Source: Odoribacter sp. OttesenSCG-928-L07 (lineage in GTDB: Bacteria > Bacteroidota > Bacteroidia > Bacteroidales > BM520). From it: a DNA stretch of 55,823 nucleotides. Positions 8,850-18,019 of the stretch are shown piece by piece. Every line of letters starts with the position of its first letter. Positions within the stretch are counted from its first letter, which is position 1. The position numbers and the translations under genes were made by a program. The notes under the pieces are model-generated. The model was given only the letters and a program-made list of their open reading frames with translations, did not search any database and had not been told where the DNA came from. The DNA is taken from positions 1-55,823 of the forward strand of contig JAJDHA010000004.1 of NCBI GenBank assembly GCA_030265965.1. Reading direction: 5' to 3'.

Positions 8850-10844
8850 CTATAATTTATAGATCAACTGCAAAGTATACCCAAGTCTCCCCGCATTTTC
8901 TCTATCAAATGCTTGCTGAAACGATATTTTCCCCCAAATTGAGATAGCTCTCTTGATTTTATAATTAAACAATAAAAACATCGATACTCCTTGTCCGTAA
9001 TACATTGGTGATGAATATGCATAAAGAACGTCGTTTTCGTAACTGTATATCCTTGTGGAATAATCGTCTGTATCGAAACAACTGATTCTGTATGTAATTG
9101 AATATTTGCTGTTGAAACGATAAGATACGTCTTGATATAACAATATTCCTTTGCTTTTATTGATAAAAACAAATTCGGCTCTTGAACGTAAGTTTAGAAA
9201 AGGGTAGGGACTAAACTCTATTTGAGCGCGTAAATTATGACTGCTTTGCTCTTGGAATGAAGTGATTTTGTTGTCAGGCTCCTTAATGTTAGTGAGTGTG
9301 TATCTGTAATATATGCTTCCTAAAACATATCTTGTTATATTTAGATTTAATTTAGATGAAATTTTTACTATTGGATTTAATGTAGAAATATTTGTTGTAA
9401 ACCATAAAGGCTTAGAAATATCTATATGATTATATAAAGTAAAAGTTTTATTAATATATGCTATATGTTTTATTGATAGAGCGTATTCACCGTTCTTGGA
9501 ACGAAATATATTGTTGAAAAATAAATTAGTATATTTTGGTGATAAATATCGAAGATTAATATCTATTTCCATTAACGAACTTGTATGTAATGTGATACCT
9601 GCTATTGCTGCTGCTGACAAATTATTCATTATTGCAATTTCTCCGTATATTACACTTCTTCGTAAACAAGTTACGAAATCGAAAGTGTATGTAAGATATT
9701 GATTGTTCCTATACTTGAAAATGTTTTCAATATTTTCTTTCGGATAAAATATATGTTCAAATTTTGCATAGTTGCAACTCGCAAATAACCGAAACCTTTT
9801 GATGTCAATTCCTATACCTAAACCGGTATTAATAATAGGTAAATTAAATTTTTTGCTTATTTCATTTGCCGTTCGATGATAACCCATAGTTGCCAATGAT
9901 GTAAAGATATCTTTTCCCAAATCATCATTATAATCTAAACTTGCATCTGCCTTTTTTGATGAAAAATATGTGTATATTGAAACAGCTTTTAGATTGTAGA
10001 AAGCTGCTCCGCCGCGAAAATAATTAGCTTCATCAGATGAAGTTTTTACCTTTATCTTACTTGGGTATTTTATTTGTGAAATCGTCTCAATTCCTGACGA
10101 AAATGCTTGACCTGTCCAAACACCTAATCCTTGTCCGAATTGAACGTAATAATCTCCTGCAAGAATAGAAAAGTTTTTCCCTTTCCATTGAATAAAACCA
10201 GACAAATGTTCTAAGCTTTTATTGGTTTTGTCAATAAATTGCTCACCCGCATCCTTTTCAGTTATTAATGAAATCCTCAATCTGTCTTCAAAGTTGTAGA
10301 GGAATTTATATAAAAACTTCTCGCGACTACCATAATATTTTTCTGAAGGTTTTTCACTAATGTAAGGCGTTTCATTTCCGTATATGCCGCCAATCCTTGC
10401 AATCATCTCGTAATCTGCATGTTTAAAATAATCCTTAAATTTATATTTCTGTCGGTCTTCTTTTGGAGTAAAATCAATAATATTCAAAAGCAAGTCTTGC
10501 ATTTCTGATGAAAAACCATCAATTAACATCAATTCAGCAATTGATAAGATATTTCCGTATTCCTTTCTGTACAATATTAATTGTTCTTTTTGAAATGCAG
10601 ATAGAAATGGAATGTTTAAAATATAATCATCTAATACCGAATTGATTTTAATGTAATTGATGTTCGAAAATTCTATATCGTCAATAATTCCTGAATCTTC
10701 ATTATTTTCTAAAAGATTTTCAATAAAAGATTCTGTGTAATCAAAATCATTTTCAGTGTTTTGAGACAAAATGATATTGTATTTCAATAAAACAATTAAT
10801 AATACAAATATATTTAAAACTTTTCCTCTCATTTTAAAAAGCAA
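8850..10844 (-). CDS. Helix-hairpin-helix domain plus outer-membrane beta-barrel protein (probable start at 10832)
   Basis: N-terminal 'DDYILNIPFLSAFQKEQLILYRKEYGNILSIAELMLIDGFSSEMQDLLLNIIDF' HHH/ComEA-like pattern followed by ~500 aa of barrel-like strands ('ILAGDYYVQFGQGLGVWTGQAFSSG'). Confidence 0.8.
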   Translation of the reverse strand: MLFKMRGKVLNIFVLLIVLLKYNIILSQNTENDFDYTESFIENLLENNEDSGIIDDIEFSNINYIKINSVLDDYILNIPFLSAFQKEQLILYRKEYGNILSIAELMLIDGFSSEMQDLLLNIIDFTPKEDRQKYKFKDYFKHADYEMIARIGGIYGNETPYISEKPSEKYYGSREKFLYKFLYNFEDRLRISLITEKDAGEQFIDKTNKSLEHLSGFIQWKGKNFSILAGDYYVQFGQGLGVWTGQAFSSGIETISQIKYPSKIKVKTSSDEANYFRGGAAFYNLKAVSIYTYFSSKKADASLDYNDDLGKDIFTSLATMGYHRTANEISKKFNLPIINTGLGIGIDIKRFRLFASCNYAKFEHIFYPKENIENIFKYRNNQYLTYTFDFVTCLRRSVIYGEIAIMNNLSAAAIAGITLHTSSLMEIDINLRYLSPKYTNLFFNNIFRSKNGEYALSIKHIAYINKTFTLYNHIDISKPLWFTTNISTLNPIVKISSKLNLNITRYVLGSIYYRYTLTNIKEPDNKITSFQEQSSHNLRAQIEFSPYPFLNLRSRAEFVFINKSKGILLYQDVSYRFNSKYSITYRISCFDTDDYSTRIYSYENDVLYAYSSPMYYGQGVSMFLLFNYKIKRAISIWGKISFQQAFDRENAGRLGYTLQLIYKL

Positions 10845-11625
10845 TTTGAATTTCAGGAGTTACACCTATTTTGAAATTAACATCAACCATAAGTGCAATA
10901 TTGATGTTTTTGGAATTTATACTTATGCCTGTGCTAATATTTTGGTTCCCTGAGTTGTATGCGATAAATAAAGCAATTTTTTCTACTAAATGACACGCAA
11001 TGCTTGTAATAATTTCTAAATCGGTGTATTGTTGTTTTCTTACTCCGAAATGAATGCTTGCCTTTTCAAATAAATAATAGCTTAAAGCTGTTTCAATTGT
11101 GATATTTTTCCATCTATTTTCAGTTGTATTATGCAATAAATTAGGTATGGAACTAAAAACGCCTAAAGATATCTTTTCATTGATGAAATAAGTTGCTCCA
11201 ATTTCAAAGCCCACATTAAACATATTTTGTGATTCTTTTATTAAATAATAGTTAGTTGTAAATCTTATTCCTGCAGAAAAATATCTTGTGAATTGATGTG
11301 AATATCCTGCTTTCAGTTCAGCATTTATAAAATTTCCTGGACCATGGCATGCTATTGTAATTGGTATTGTTCCGCGTTTTTTTATTTTTGGAATATACGA
11401 CGCAGATATATTCCACAACTCCGGAATAGAATAAGTTTGATTTATGCCAATCATCCAATTTAGATTATCTGTGACAGTTAATCCCGAAATGTTATTGTTA
11501 ATTGCAGTAATTCCTACCTGTGAACACAAAGTTGATTTCCCGAAATTTATTTCTCGAACTTGACAATGGATTGTGTTTGACACAATTGTTAAAAATAGGA
11601 TTAAAATTTGTTTTTCCAATTTCAT
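10834..11625 (-). CDS. Outer-membrane beta-barrel-like protein of unknown function
   Basis: Signal peptide MKLEKQILILFLTIVSNTIHC; beta-rich transmembrane-strand pattern; ends directly upstream of the HHH-barrel gene. Confidence 0.7.
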   Translation of the reverse strand: MKLEKQILILFLTIVSNTIHCQVREINFGKSTLCSQVGITAINNNISGLTVTDNLNWMIGINQTYSIPELWNISASYIPKIKKRGTIPITIACHGPGNFINAELKAGYSHQFTRYFSAGIRFTTNYYLIKESQNMFNVGFEIGATYFINEKISLGVFSSIPNLLHNTTENRWKNITIETALSYYLFEKASIHFGVRKQQYTDLEIITSIACHLVEKIALFIAYNSGNQNISTGISINSKNINIALMVDVNFKIGVTPEIQIAF

Positions 11626-11672
11626 AAGAGTATTTTTTATTTATTATAGTAATCATCACATCATCACATCAT

Positions 11673-13211
11673 TCAATTTCCCCAATTGTCTCTATCCAAA
11701 TTTCTATAATTTATTGCCTCGGAAACATGTTCTGCGAGAATAATAGGAGAGTTGTCGAGGTCGGCGATTGTGCGAGAAACTTTGATAATTCTGTCGTAAG
11801 CTCGTGCCGACAAATTCAAACGTTCCATTGACTTACGCAATAATTCCATACAATCAGAATCCAAATTGCAATATTGTTTCATCAATTGAGGAGTTAGTCC
11901 TGAATTGGAGTGTATTCCTCTGTGTTTACGATATCTTGCAGTTTGTATTCTTCTTGCTTTTGTAACTCGTTCTCTAATAATTTCACTTGTTTCGCCTGGT
12001 GTTAAGGTGCTTAATTCTCTAAATGGTACCGGCACAACTTCAATTTGAATATCAATCCTATCTAACAGCGGACCTGATATTTTATTCAAATATTTATGTA
12101 CAACTCCCGGTGCACAAGTACAGTTAATATCGGGATGATTATAGTATCCGCAAGGACAAGGATTCATTGCGGTAACCAACATAAAGTTTGCTGGAAAGCA
12201 AATTGACTGGCGTGCGCGAGTAATTGTAACAATATTATCTTCCAAAGGTTGTCGCATAACCTCCAATGCAGTACGTTTAAATTCAGGCAGTTCATCAAGG
12301 AAGAGAACACCATTGTGCGCCAATGAAATTTCTCCCGGTTGTGGGAATGTTCCGCCGCCAACTAATCCGGCATCGCTTATTGTGTGGTGCGGAGAACGAA
12401 ATGGACGAGTTGTTACCAATGAAGTTCCGGGATAAAGTTTGCCGGCAACAGAATGAATTTTTGTTGTTTCCAATGATTCTTCTATGTTTAATGGAGGTAA
12501 AATTGTAGGCAGTCGTTTAGCAAGCATAGTTTTACCACTACCGGGGGATCCAATCATTAAAATATTGTGAGAGCCGGCTGCTGCAACTTCTAAAGCCCTT
12601 TTGATACTTGCTTGTCCTTTTACTTCACTAAAATCGTGAGGATAAATATTGCTCTGGTTTTCAAACTTACTTCTTACATCAATTTTTATTGCTTCTAATT
12701 CGACTCTGCCGCAAAAGAAATCAATAACTTCTCGTATATTTGAAACACCATAAATGTTTATTCCTTCAATTATTGCAGCTTCATCAGCATTTTCCTTTGG
12801 GATAATTATTCCTTTGAAATTTCTTCTTTTAGCTTCTATAACAATTGGGAGAGCGCCTTTAATCGGACAAATACTACCGTCTAAAGACAACTCTCCCATA
12901 ATAACATAATTACTAACTTCACTGTTATCAATCTGTTCTGATGCTGCTAATATTCCAATTGCCAACGTTAAATCATATGCCGAACCAACTTTTTTGATAT
13001 CCGCCGGCGCCATATTAATGGTGATCTTCTTTCCGGGAAGCTTGTATCCAACCTCCCGTAAAGCAGTTTCTATCCTCTGCTGACTTTCTCTAATAGTACT
13101 GTCAGGCAATCCTACCAAAAAGAATTGTATCCCAACTTCAACACTAACTTCAACGGTTATCAAAATAGCATTGATACCAACAACCGCACTTCCATAAACT
13201 TTAACTAACAT
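11673..13211 (-). CDS. YifB/ComM family Mg-chelatase-like AAA+ ATPase
   Basis: GSPGSGKTMLAKRLPTILPPL Walker A; RPFRSPHHTISDAGLVGGG; LFLDELPEFKRTALEVMRQPLED; MNPCPCGYYNHPDINCTC. Confidence 0.95.
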   Translation of the reverse strand: MLVKVYGSAVVGINAILITVEVSVEVGIQFFLVGLPDSTIRESQQRIETALREVGYKLPGKKITINMAPADIKKVGSAYDLTLAIGILAASEQIDNSEVSNYVIMGELSLDGSICPIKGALPIVIEAKRRNFKGIIIPKENADEAAIIEGINIYGVSNIREVIDFFCGRVELEAIKIDVRSKFENQSNIYPHDFSEVKGQASIKRALEVAAAGSHNILMIGSPGSGKTMLAKRLPTILPPLNIEESLETTKIHSVAGKLYPGTSLVTTRPFRSPHHTISDAGLVGGGTFPQPGEISLAHNGVLFLDELPEFKRTALEVMRQPLEDNIVTITRARQSICFPANFMLVTAMNPCPCGYYNHPDINCTCAPGVVHKYLNKISGPLLDRIDIQIEVVPVPFRELSTLTPGETSEIIRERVTKARRIQTARYRKHRGIHSNSGLTPQLMKQYCNLDSDCMELLRKSMERLNLSARAYDRIIKVSRTIADLDNSPIILAEHVSEAINYRNLDRDNWGN

Positions 13212-13372
13212 TACATTTTTTATTATTTATCACTAAAAATAAAAAATGCTCTTGTTTTTTAACAAAAATTAAGGTTTAGGCTGAAATTATTTGTGGAAAT
13301 AAAAAAAAATATATATTCAAACCAAAACAAAATAATGGTTATTAAATAATAAAGTTTAGCGAATAATCTGGC

Positions 13373-14536
13373 TTAATAAATAAAGTTTCCATTTTCCGTA
13401 CGAATACTCAACATCTTTTCATTGCTTTTCTCGCAACGCCCAATTATTTGTGTGTCAATATTGTACGATTTGCCAATGTCAATTAGCGTTGATGCGTATT
13501 TCTCAGGTAAGTAAATCTCAAGGCGGTGCCCCATGTTGAAAGTTTTATACATCTCTTTCCATTCAGTGCCGCTTTCTTTTTGGATTAAATTGAATAAAGG
13601 AGGAACTTCAAAGAGATTGTCTTTGACGACGTGAATATTATCAACGAAGTGTAATATTTTAGTTTGTCCGCCACCGCTACAATGAATCATCCCATGAATC
13701 TCATTTCTAAGATCTTTGAGAATCGTATTAACCACAGGAAGATAAGTGCGGGTAGGGGATAATACAAGTTTTCCAATATTCGTATTAACAATAGGTTCTG
13801 TTAATTCTTTTGAACCACAATAAATCAAGTTGTAAGGAACGTTTGAGTCGTAAGATTCAGGATATAATTCGGCGTATTTTTTACAAAAGACATCGTGACG
13901 AGCAGAGGTAAGTCCGTTGCTGCCCATACCGCCGTTGTATTCTTTTTCGTATGAAGCAATTCCGTATGAAGCAAATCCTACTATAACATCACCTTCTCTA
14001 ATTTTATCGTTTGCAATAATATCTGAGCGCTTTGCTCTTGCAGAAACAGTAGAATCAACAATTATTGTTCTTACCAAATCGCCAACATCAGCAGTTTCGC
14101 CACCGGTGGAATAAATATTAACTCCCAAAGTCCGCAATTCTTCAAGAAATTCTTCAGTACCTTCAATAATAGCGCTAATAATTTCGCCCGGAATTAAAGC
14201 TTTGTTTCTTCCAATCGTTGATGATAAAAGAATATTATCGGTAATTCCAACGCACATCAGGTCGTCGGTATTCATAACAACCGCATCTTGTGCAATTCCT
14301 TTCCAAACCGACATGTCGCCGGTTTCTTTCCAATAAAGATATGCTAATGAGGATTTTGTGCCTGCGCCATCTGCATGCATGATATTGCAATATTCATCGT
14401 CATTTGCAAGAATATCAGGAATGATTTTACAGAATGCTTTTGGAAAAATTCCTTTGGAAACATTTTTAATTGCTGCATGTACATCTTCTTTGCTTGAAGA
14501 TACACCGCGTAACTCATATCTCGATTTACCACCCAT
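13373..14536 (-). CDS. purM: AIR synthase (phosphoribosylformylglycinamidine cyclo-ligase)-related, Bacteroidota form
   Basis: YELRGVSSSKEDVHAAIKNVSKGIFPKAFCKI..., HADGAGTKSSLAY, STGGETADVGDLVRT. Confidence 0.85.
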   Translation of the reverse strand: MGGKSRYELRGVSSSKEDVHAAIKNVSKGIFPKAFCKIIPDILANDDEYCNIMHADGAGTKSSLAYLYWKETGDMSVWKGIAQDAVVMNTDDLMCVGITDNILLSSTIGRNKALIPGEIISAIIEGTEEFLEELRTLGVNIYSTGGETADVGDLVRTIIVDSTVSARAKRSDIIANDKIREGDVIVGFASYGIASYEKEYNGGMGSNGLTSARHDVFCKKYAELYPESYDSNVPYNLIYCGSKELTEPIVNTNIGKLVLSPTRTYLPVVNTILKDLRNEIHGMIHCSGGGQTKILHFVDNIHVVKDNLFEVPPLFNLIQKESGTEWKEMYKTFNMGHRLEIYLPEKYASTLIDIGKSYNIDTQIIGRCEKSNEKMLSIRTENGNFIY

Positions 14537-17010
14537 TATTCAAAAATAATCAATTTACTTCCTTCATCAAAAATTACCATACCAACTCTATCTAAAGTCT
14601 TTTTGTTTAAAACAAGATCGTATGGTATTTTGCTATTAACTACAACAGGAATATTTTCAATTTCTTTACTGCCAAAGCGCATTGTTTTGATAATAATTTT
14701 CGTACGATCTGCAATGCTTCCTTGTGAGATTGCCCTTGTTGCATCTCCTTCAACATCATCAATTGTTATTACGCCTTTTCTTAAAAAATCGATAGCTTTT
14801 GCTTGCGAAATATAATTGTCTGACATTCTTTCTTCATATTCGAAATTCAAAGTATAACCATTTGCAATACATTTAGATACGGTTTTGTTATCTTTTGTTA
14901 CAACATAATTGATGTAATTTTTATTCGGGTCAATAACAATATTGATAATTCCGCGAACATCATCAATTGATTCATTTTGAAGTGCAATTTCGTCAGAAAC
15001 AAAATCTTTACTGATAATTGAAAATTCTGTTCTACGATTCAATTGGTTAGCTGCATCTTTTGCCGATTGTGTTGATAAACCGTTAATGTAATCTTCAGTT
15101 AACGTTGTTCCTTGTGCAAAGAAATTTCCGTTAATTGTGTAATCTTTGTGAAGAGTTCGTGGCTTACGTTCGCCGTAACCTTTTGCAACGAGTCTTCTCG
15201 AATTTATTCCACGTTGAATTAGATAATCAACAACAGATTCAGCACGTCTTTGAGAAAGAGCATCATTGCTTTCTATTGAGCCTATCATATCTGTATGTGA
15301 TGCTAATTCAATTACGATCGTCGGATTCAAATTCAAGGTTGTAATTAAACCTTGAAGTGAATCTTGATATTGTGGTTTTAAATCCCATTTAGCAAAATCG
15401 TAAAGAATATCTGGCAACACAACAGGTTGATCGGGAATAGGAGAAAGAATAAAGTCTCTTACAAAGTTTTCGCTTGTTGATAAACCAACCGTCGTTTCCT
15501 TTCCGGTGATTGTTAGATAATTATCTTTCTCAATAATGATATCATAAGTTGTTTCCGGTTTTAATTGTGAAGCTGAAAATATATATTCACCATTATTATT
15601 AGTAATAGATTGAATAATACTTCCGTCGGTTCCGGTAATTACAACTTTAGCTCCATGAACATATTGCAATGTTTTTTCATCGGTAATAGTACCTGTTAAT
15701 GTAAATTCTAAAGGAGGAACTACAAATCCGTATATGTCGTCGCCGCCTCTTCCGCCTTTTCTATTAGAACTGAAATATCCTTCATTTTTTTCGGGATGAA
15801 ATAAAATTCCAAAATCGTCACTACTGGAATTTATTGGCGCACCTACATTTATTGGCAAAGATTGCGGAATTTTATTGCGATCTAAATAAACATAGAAAAT
15901 ATCTAAGCCTCCGAGACCCGGATGACCGTCGGATGCGAAATATAATGTGCTGTCATTTCTGAAATGAGGAAACATTTCATTTCCTTTAGTGTTAATTTTA
16001 TTCCCAAGATTAATGGGGGTACCAAAATCAGAATTTGTTGATTCGCGTGTTGCAACATAAAGGTCTTTTCCTCCCAGTCCGCCAATACGTTCAGAAGCAA
16101 AAACAATTGTCAACTCGTCGTCTGTTAAAGCAGGATGTCCTGATACGCAAGTACTGTCACCACCTAACTTAACTTCTTTAGGATCCGAATATGTTTTGCC
16201 GTTACGTCTTGCAACATAAATTCTACATCCTACGTAAATGTCTTTGCTGTCAGGACAATAAGTGTAATACAATCTATTTCCTCTATAATTTGTTGATGGA
16301 GTGCCTTCATTAGCGCTGGTGTTAATAATATTTTCTTCATCAATAGGCACTGGTTGACTCCATTTTCCTTTGACATCATGTGAGGCAACGAATATGTCAC
16401 TAAATTTTTCCCCAGTCCATTCGTCATTTTGTTTTCCTTTGGCAGCTTCTCGTGAAGATGTGAAAATTATTGAGGTATAGCTCAAGTCTCCCCATGTTGG
16501 AGAGAAATCGCTATTTTTTGAATTAATTGTTTTGATGGTAGTTATTTCACATTTATCCGGATTTTTCAGCCATTCAGTTATTTTCTCGCATGACTCAAGT
16601 CCGGCAAGTGCCAAAGGGTCACCGGGAACAATATCAAGATATGCCAAGTACTGTTCTTTAGCTAAATCATACTTTTCATTAAATCTTAATACATTAGCAT
16701 ATTTTAAAATAACAGTAGAATCGCGTTTGTCATATTTCCCACGAATAGCAGCTTTATATTGAGATTCAGCATTTTTTTCTTTGCCGGTTAAACTATAGCA
16801 ATCGCCCAACCTCGAGGCTATTCTCGCTCTTTCAACGCGGTTTTTCTTGGTTTTTGAATATGCTTTCTTGTATTTCTCAATTGCTGTCGAATAATACTCT
16901 TTTTCAAATGCATTATCTGCAGCTTGAACATGTTTATTCTGTGTGAAGCTTAATGTGCTAATTAATAATAATATAGATAGTATTGTTATGCGTTTGATCA
17001 TGTTTGTCAA
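14536..17010 (-). CDS. PorE-like OmpA-family protein: TPR, PD40 beta-propeller, carboxypeptidase-regulatory-like domain, OmpA C-domain, plus a C-terminal retropepsin-like region
   Basis: N-term TPR (KEYYSTAIEKYKKAYSKTKK...); repeated 'FSSNRKGGRGGDDIY'/'FASERIGGLGGKDLYVA' propeller motifs; 'LTGTITDEKTLQYVHGAKVVITG'; OmpA 'ELASHTDMIGSIESNDALSQRRAESVVDYLIQRGINSRRLVAKGYGERKP'. Confidence 0.88.
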   Translation of the reverse strand: MTNMIKRITILSILLLISTLSFTQNKHVQAADNAFEKEYYSTAIEKYKKAYSKTKKNRVERARIASRLGDCYSLTGKEKNAESQYKAAIRGKYDKRDSTVILKYANVLRFNEKYDLAKEQYLAYLDIVPGDPLALAGLESCEKITEWLKNPDKCEITTIKTINSKNSDFSPTWGDLSYTSIIFTSSREAAKGKQNDEWTGEKFSDIFVASHDVKGKWSQPVPIDEENIINTSANEGTPSTNYRGNRLYYTYCPDSKDIYVGCRIYVARRNGKTYSDPKEVKLGGDSTCVSGHPALTDDELTIVFASERIGGLGGKDLYVATRESTNSDFGTPINLGNKINTKGNEMFPHFRNDSTLYFASDGHPGLGGLDIFYVYLDRNKIPQSLPINVGAPINSSSDDFGILFHPEKNEGYFSSNRKGGRGGDDIYGFVVPPLEFTLTGTITDEKTLQYVHGAKVVITGTDGSIIQSITNNNGEYIFSASQLKPETTYDIIIEKDNYLTITGKETTVGLSTSENFVRDFILSPIPDQPVVLPDILYDFAKWDLKPQYQDSLQGLITTLNLNPTIVIELASHTDMIGSIESNDALSQRRAESVVDYLIQRGINSRRLVAKGYGERKPRTLHKDYTINGNFFAQGTTLTEDYINGLSTQSAKDAANQLNRRTEFSIISKDFVSDEIALQNESIDDVRGIINIVIDPNKNYINYVVTKDNKTVSKCIANGYTLNFEYEERMSDNYISQAKAIDFLRKGVITIDDVEGDATRAISQGSIADRTKIIIKTMRFGSKEIENIPVVVNSKIPYDLVLNKKTLDRVGMVIFDEGSKLIIFE

Positions 17011-17074
17011 GTTTAATCTACAAAGATATATAAAGTGATTAATACATTAACGAAATGTGATAAAAAATATTATT

Positions 17075-18019
17075 TTATCCCTTTCGTGATAATCTGATAA
17101 TTGAGAATATCATTACTGCTGCTGCAATCCATTGAACAACAGTCATTGTATTGTTATTTATGAAATAATCTAATAATGCAGCCGTAATCGGAAAAAACAA
17201 TTCTAAAATGCTCGATACAGAGGCTTTAATCTTTTGTAACCCGTAATAATAAAGGAATATTGCTCCGGAACCTGTTGTAAATGCAATTAGTAGAAATATT
17301 ATCCATGTTTTTGTCGGCACAATATGAAATTGCATAATTGCACCGGAAAGCAAACATATTATTAATGCAATTACAGTTGTAAATCCGTATCTAAAAAATG
17401 TAATTGTTGGCGATGAATACTTGTTGAGCAATATTTTAGAAAACACTGTTGATGAACCGAAACAAAAAGCCGCTCCCAATGCATATAATGCTGCTTGAAT
17501 AATATTGCTGCTTTCTGATGAGGGTGGATTAAATCCGAATGTCATTACATAACCCGCAGCTAAGGCTAATGCAGCCCAAAGAAAATATTGTTTTGATAAT
17601 TTTTCTTTAAGAATTATTACGGAAAGAATTATTGCAAATACAGGTTGTAGCTTTTGTAATAACGCAACTATTGTTAAGTTTTGAAAGTTAACAAGAAATA
17701 ATGCCTTTACTATACACATGGTTCCAATCGCACCTCCAAGCAAAGCAACTAAAAACATACACAAAAAATCTTTAAGTGTAAATTGCTTGAGAATTGTGTA
17801 GTATTTATAAAACACGAAGTTCATTAATACAAAAGGAATTAAATGTAGTACAAATACAACAAAACTTGTATTCAGAGCATGACCGGTGTTGTCTAAAAGT
17901 CTTGGAGTTAACAATACACCGTCCACTCCCCACATTATCGCAGCTATAATTACAGCAATGCTTCCTGATATTGAAATTGCTCTTAGCTTATTATTGTTTG
18001 TTTTGATATTAGTTGACAT
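17075..18019 (-). CDS. EamA/DMT superfamily transporter
   Basis: About 10 hydrophobic segments; 'VALLQKLQPVFAIILSVIILKEKLSKQYFLWAALALAAGYVM' EamA pattern. Confidence 0.85.
   Translation of the reverse strand: MSTNIKTNNNKLRAISISGSIAVIIAAIMWGVDGVLLTPRLLDNTGHALNTSFVVFVLHLIPFVLMNFVFYKYYTILKQFTLKDFLCMFLVALLGGAIGTMCIVKALFLVNFQNLTIVALLQKLQPVFAIILSVIILKEKLSKQYFLWAALALAAGYVMTFGFNPPSSESSNIIQAALYALGAAFCFGSSTVFSKILLNKYSSPTITFFRYGFTTVIALIICLLSGAIMQFHIVPTKTWIIFLLIAFTTGSGAIFLYYYGLQKIKASVSSILELFFPITAALLDYFINNNTMTVVQWIAAAVMIFSIIRLSRKG

Noticed and set aside
13212-13372. Possible ncRNA in the yifB-purM spacer
   Set aside because: AT-rich with no stable hairpin, promoter-terminator pair or recognisable ncRNA signature.
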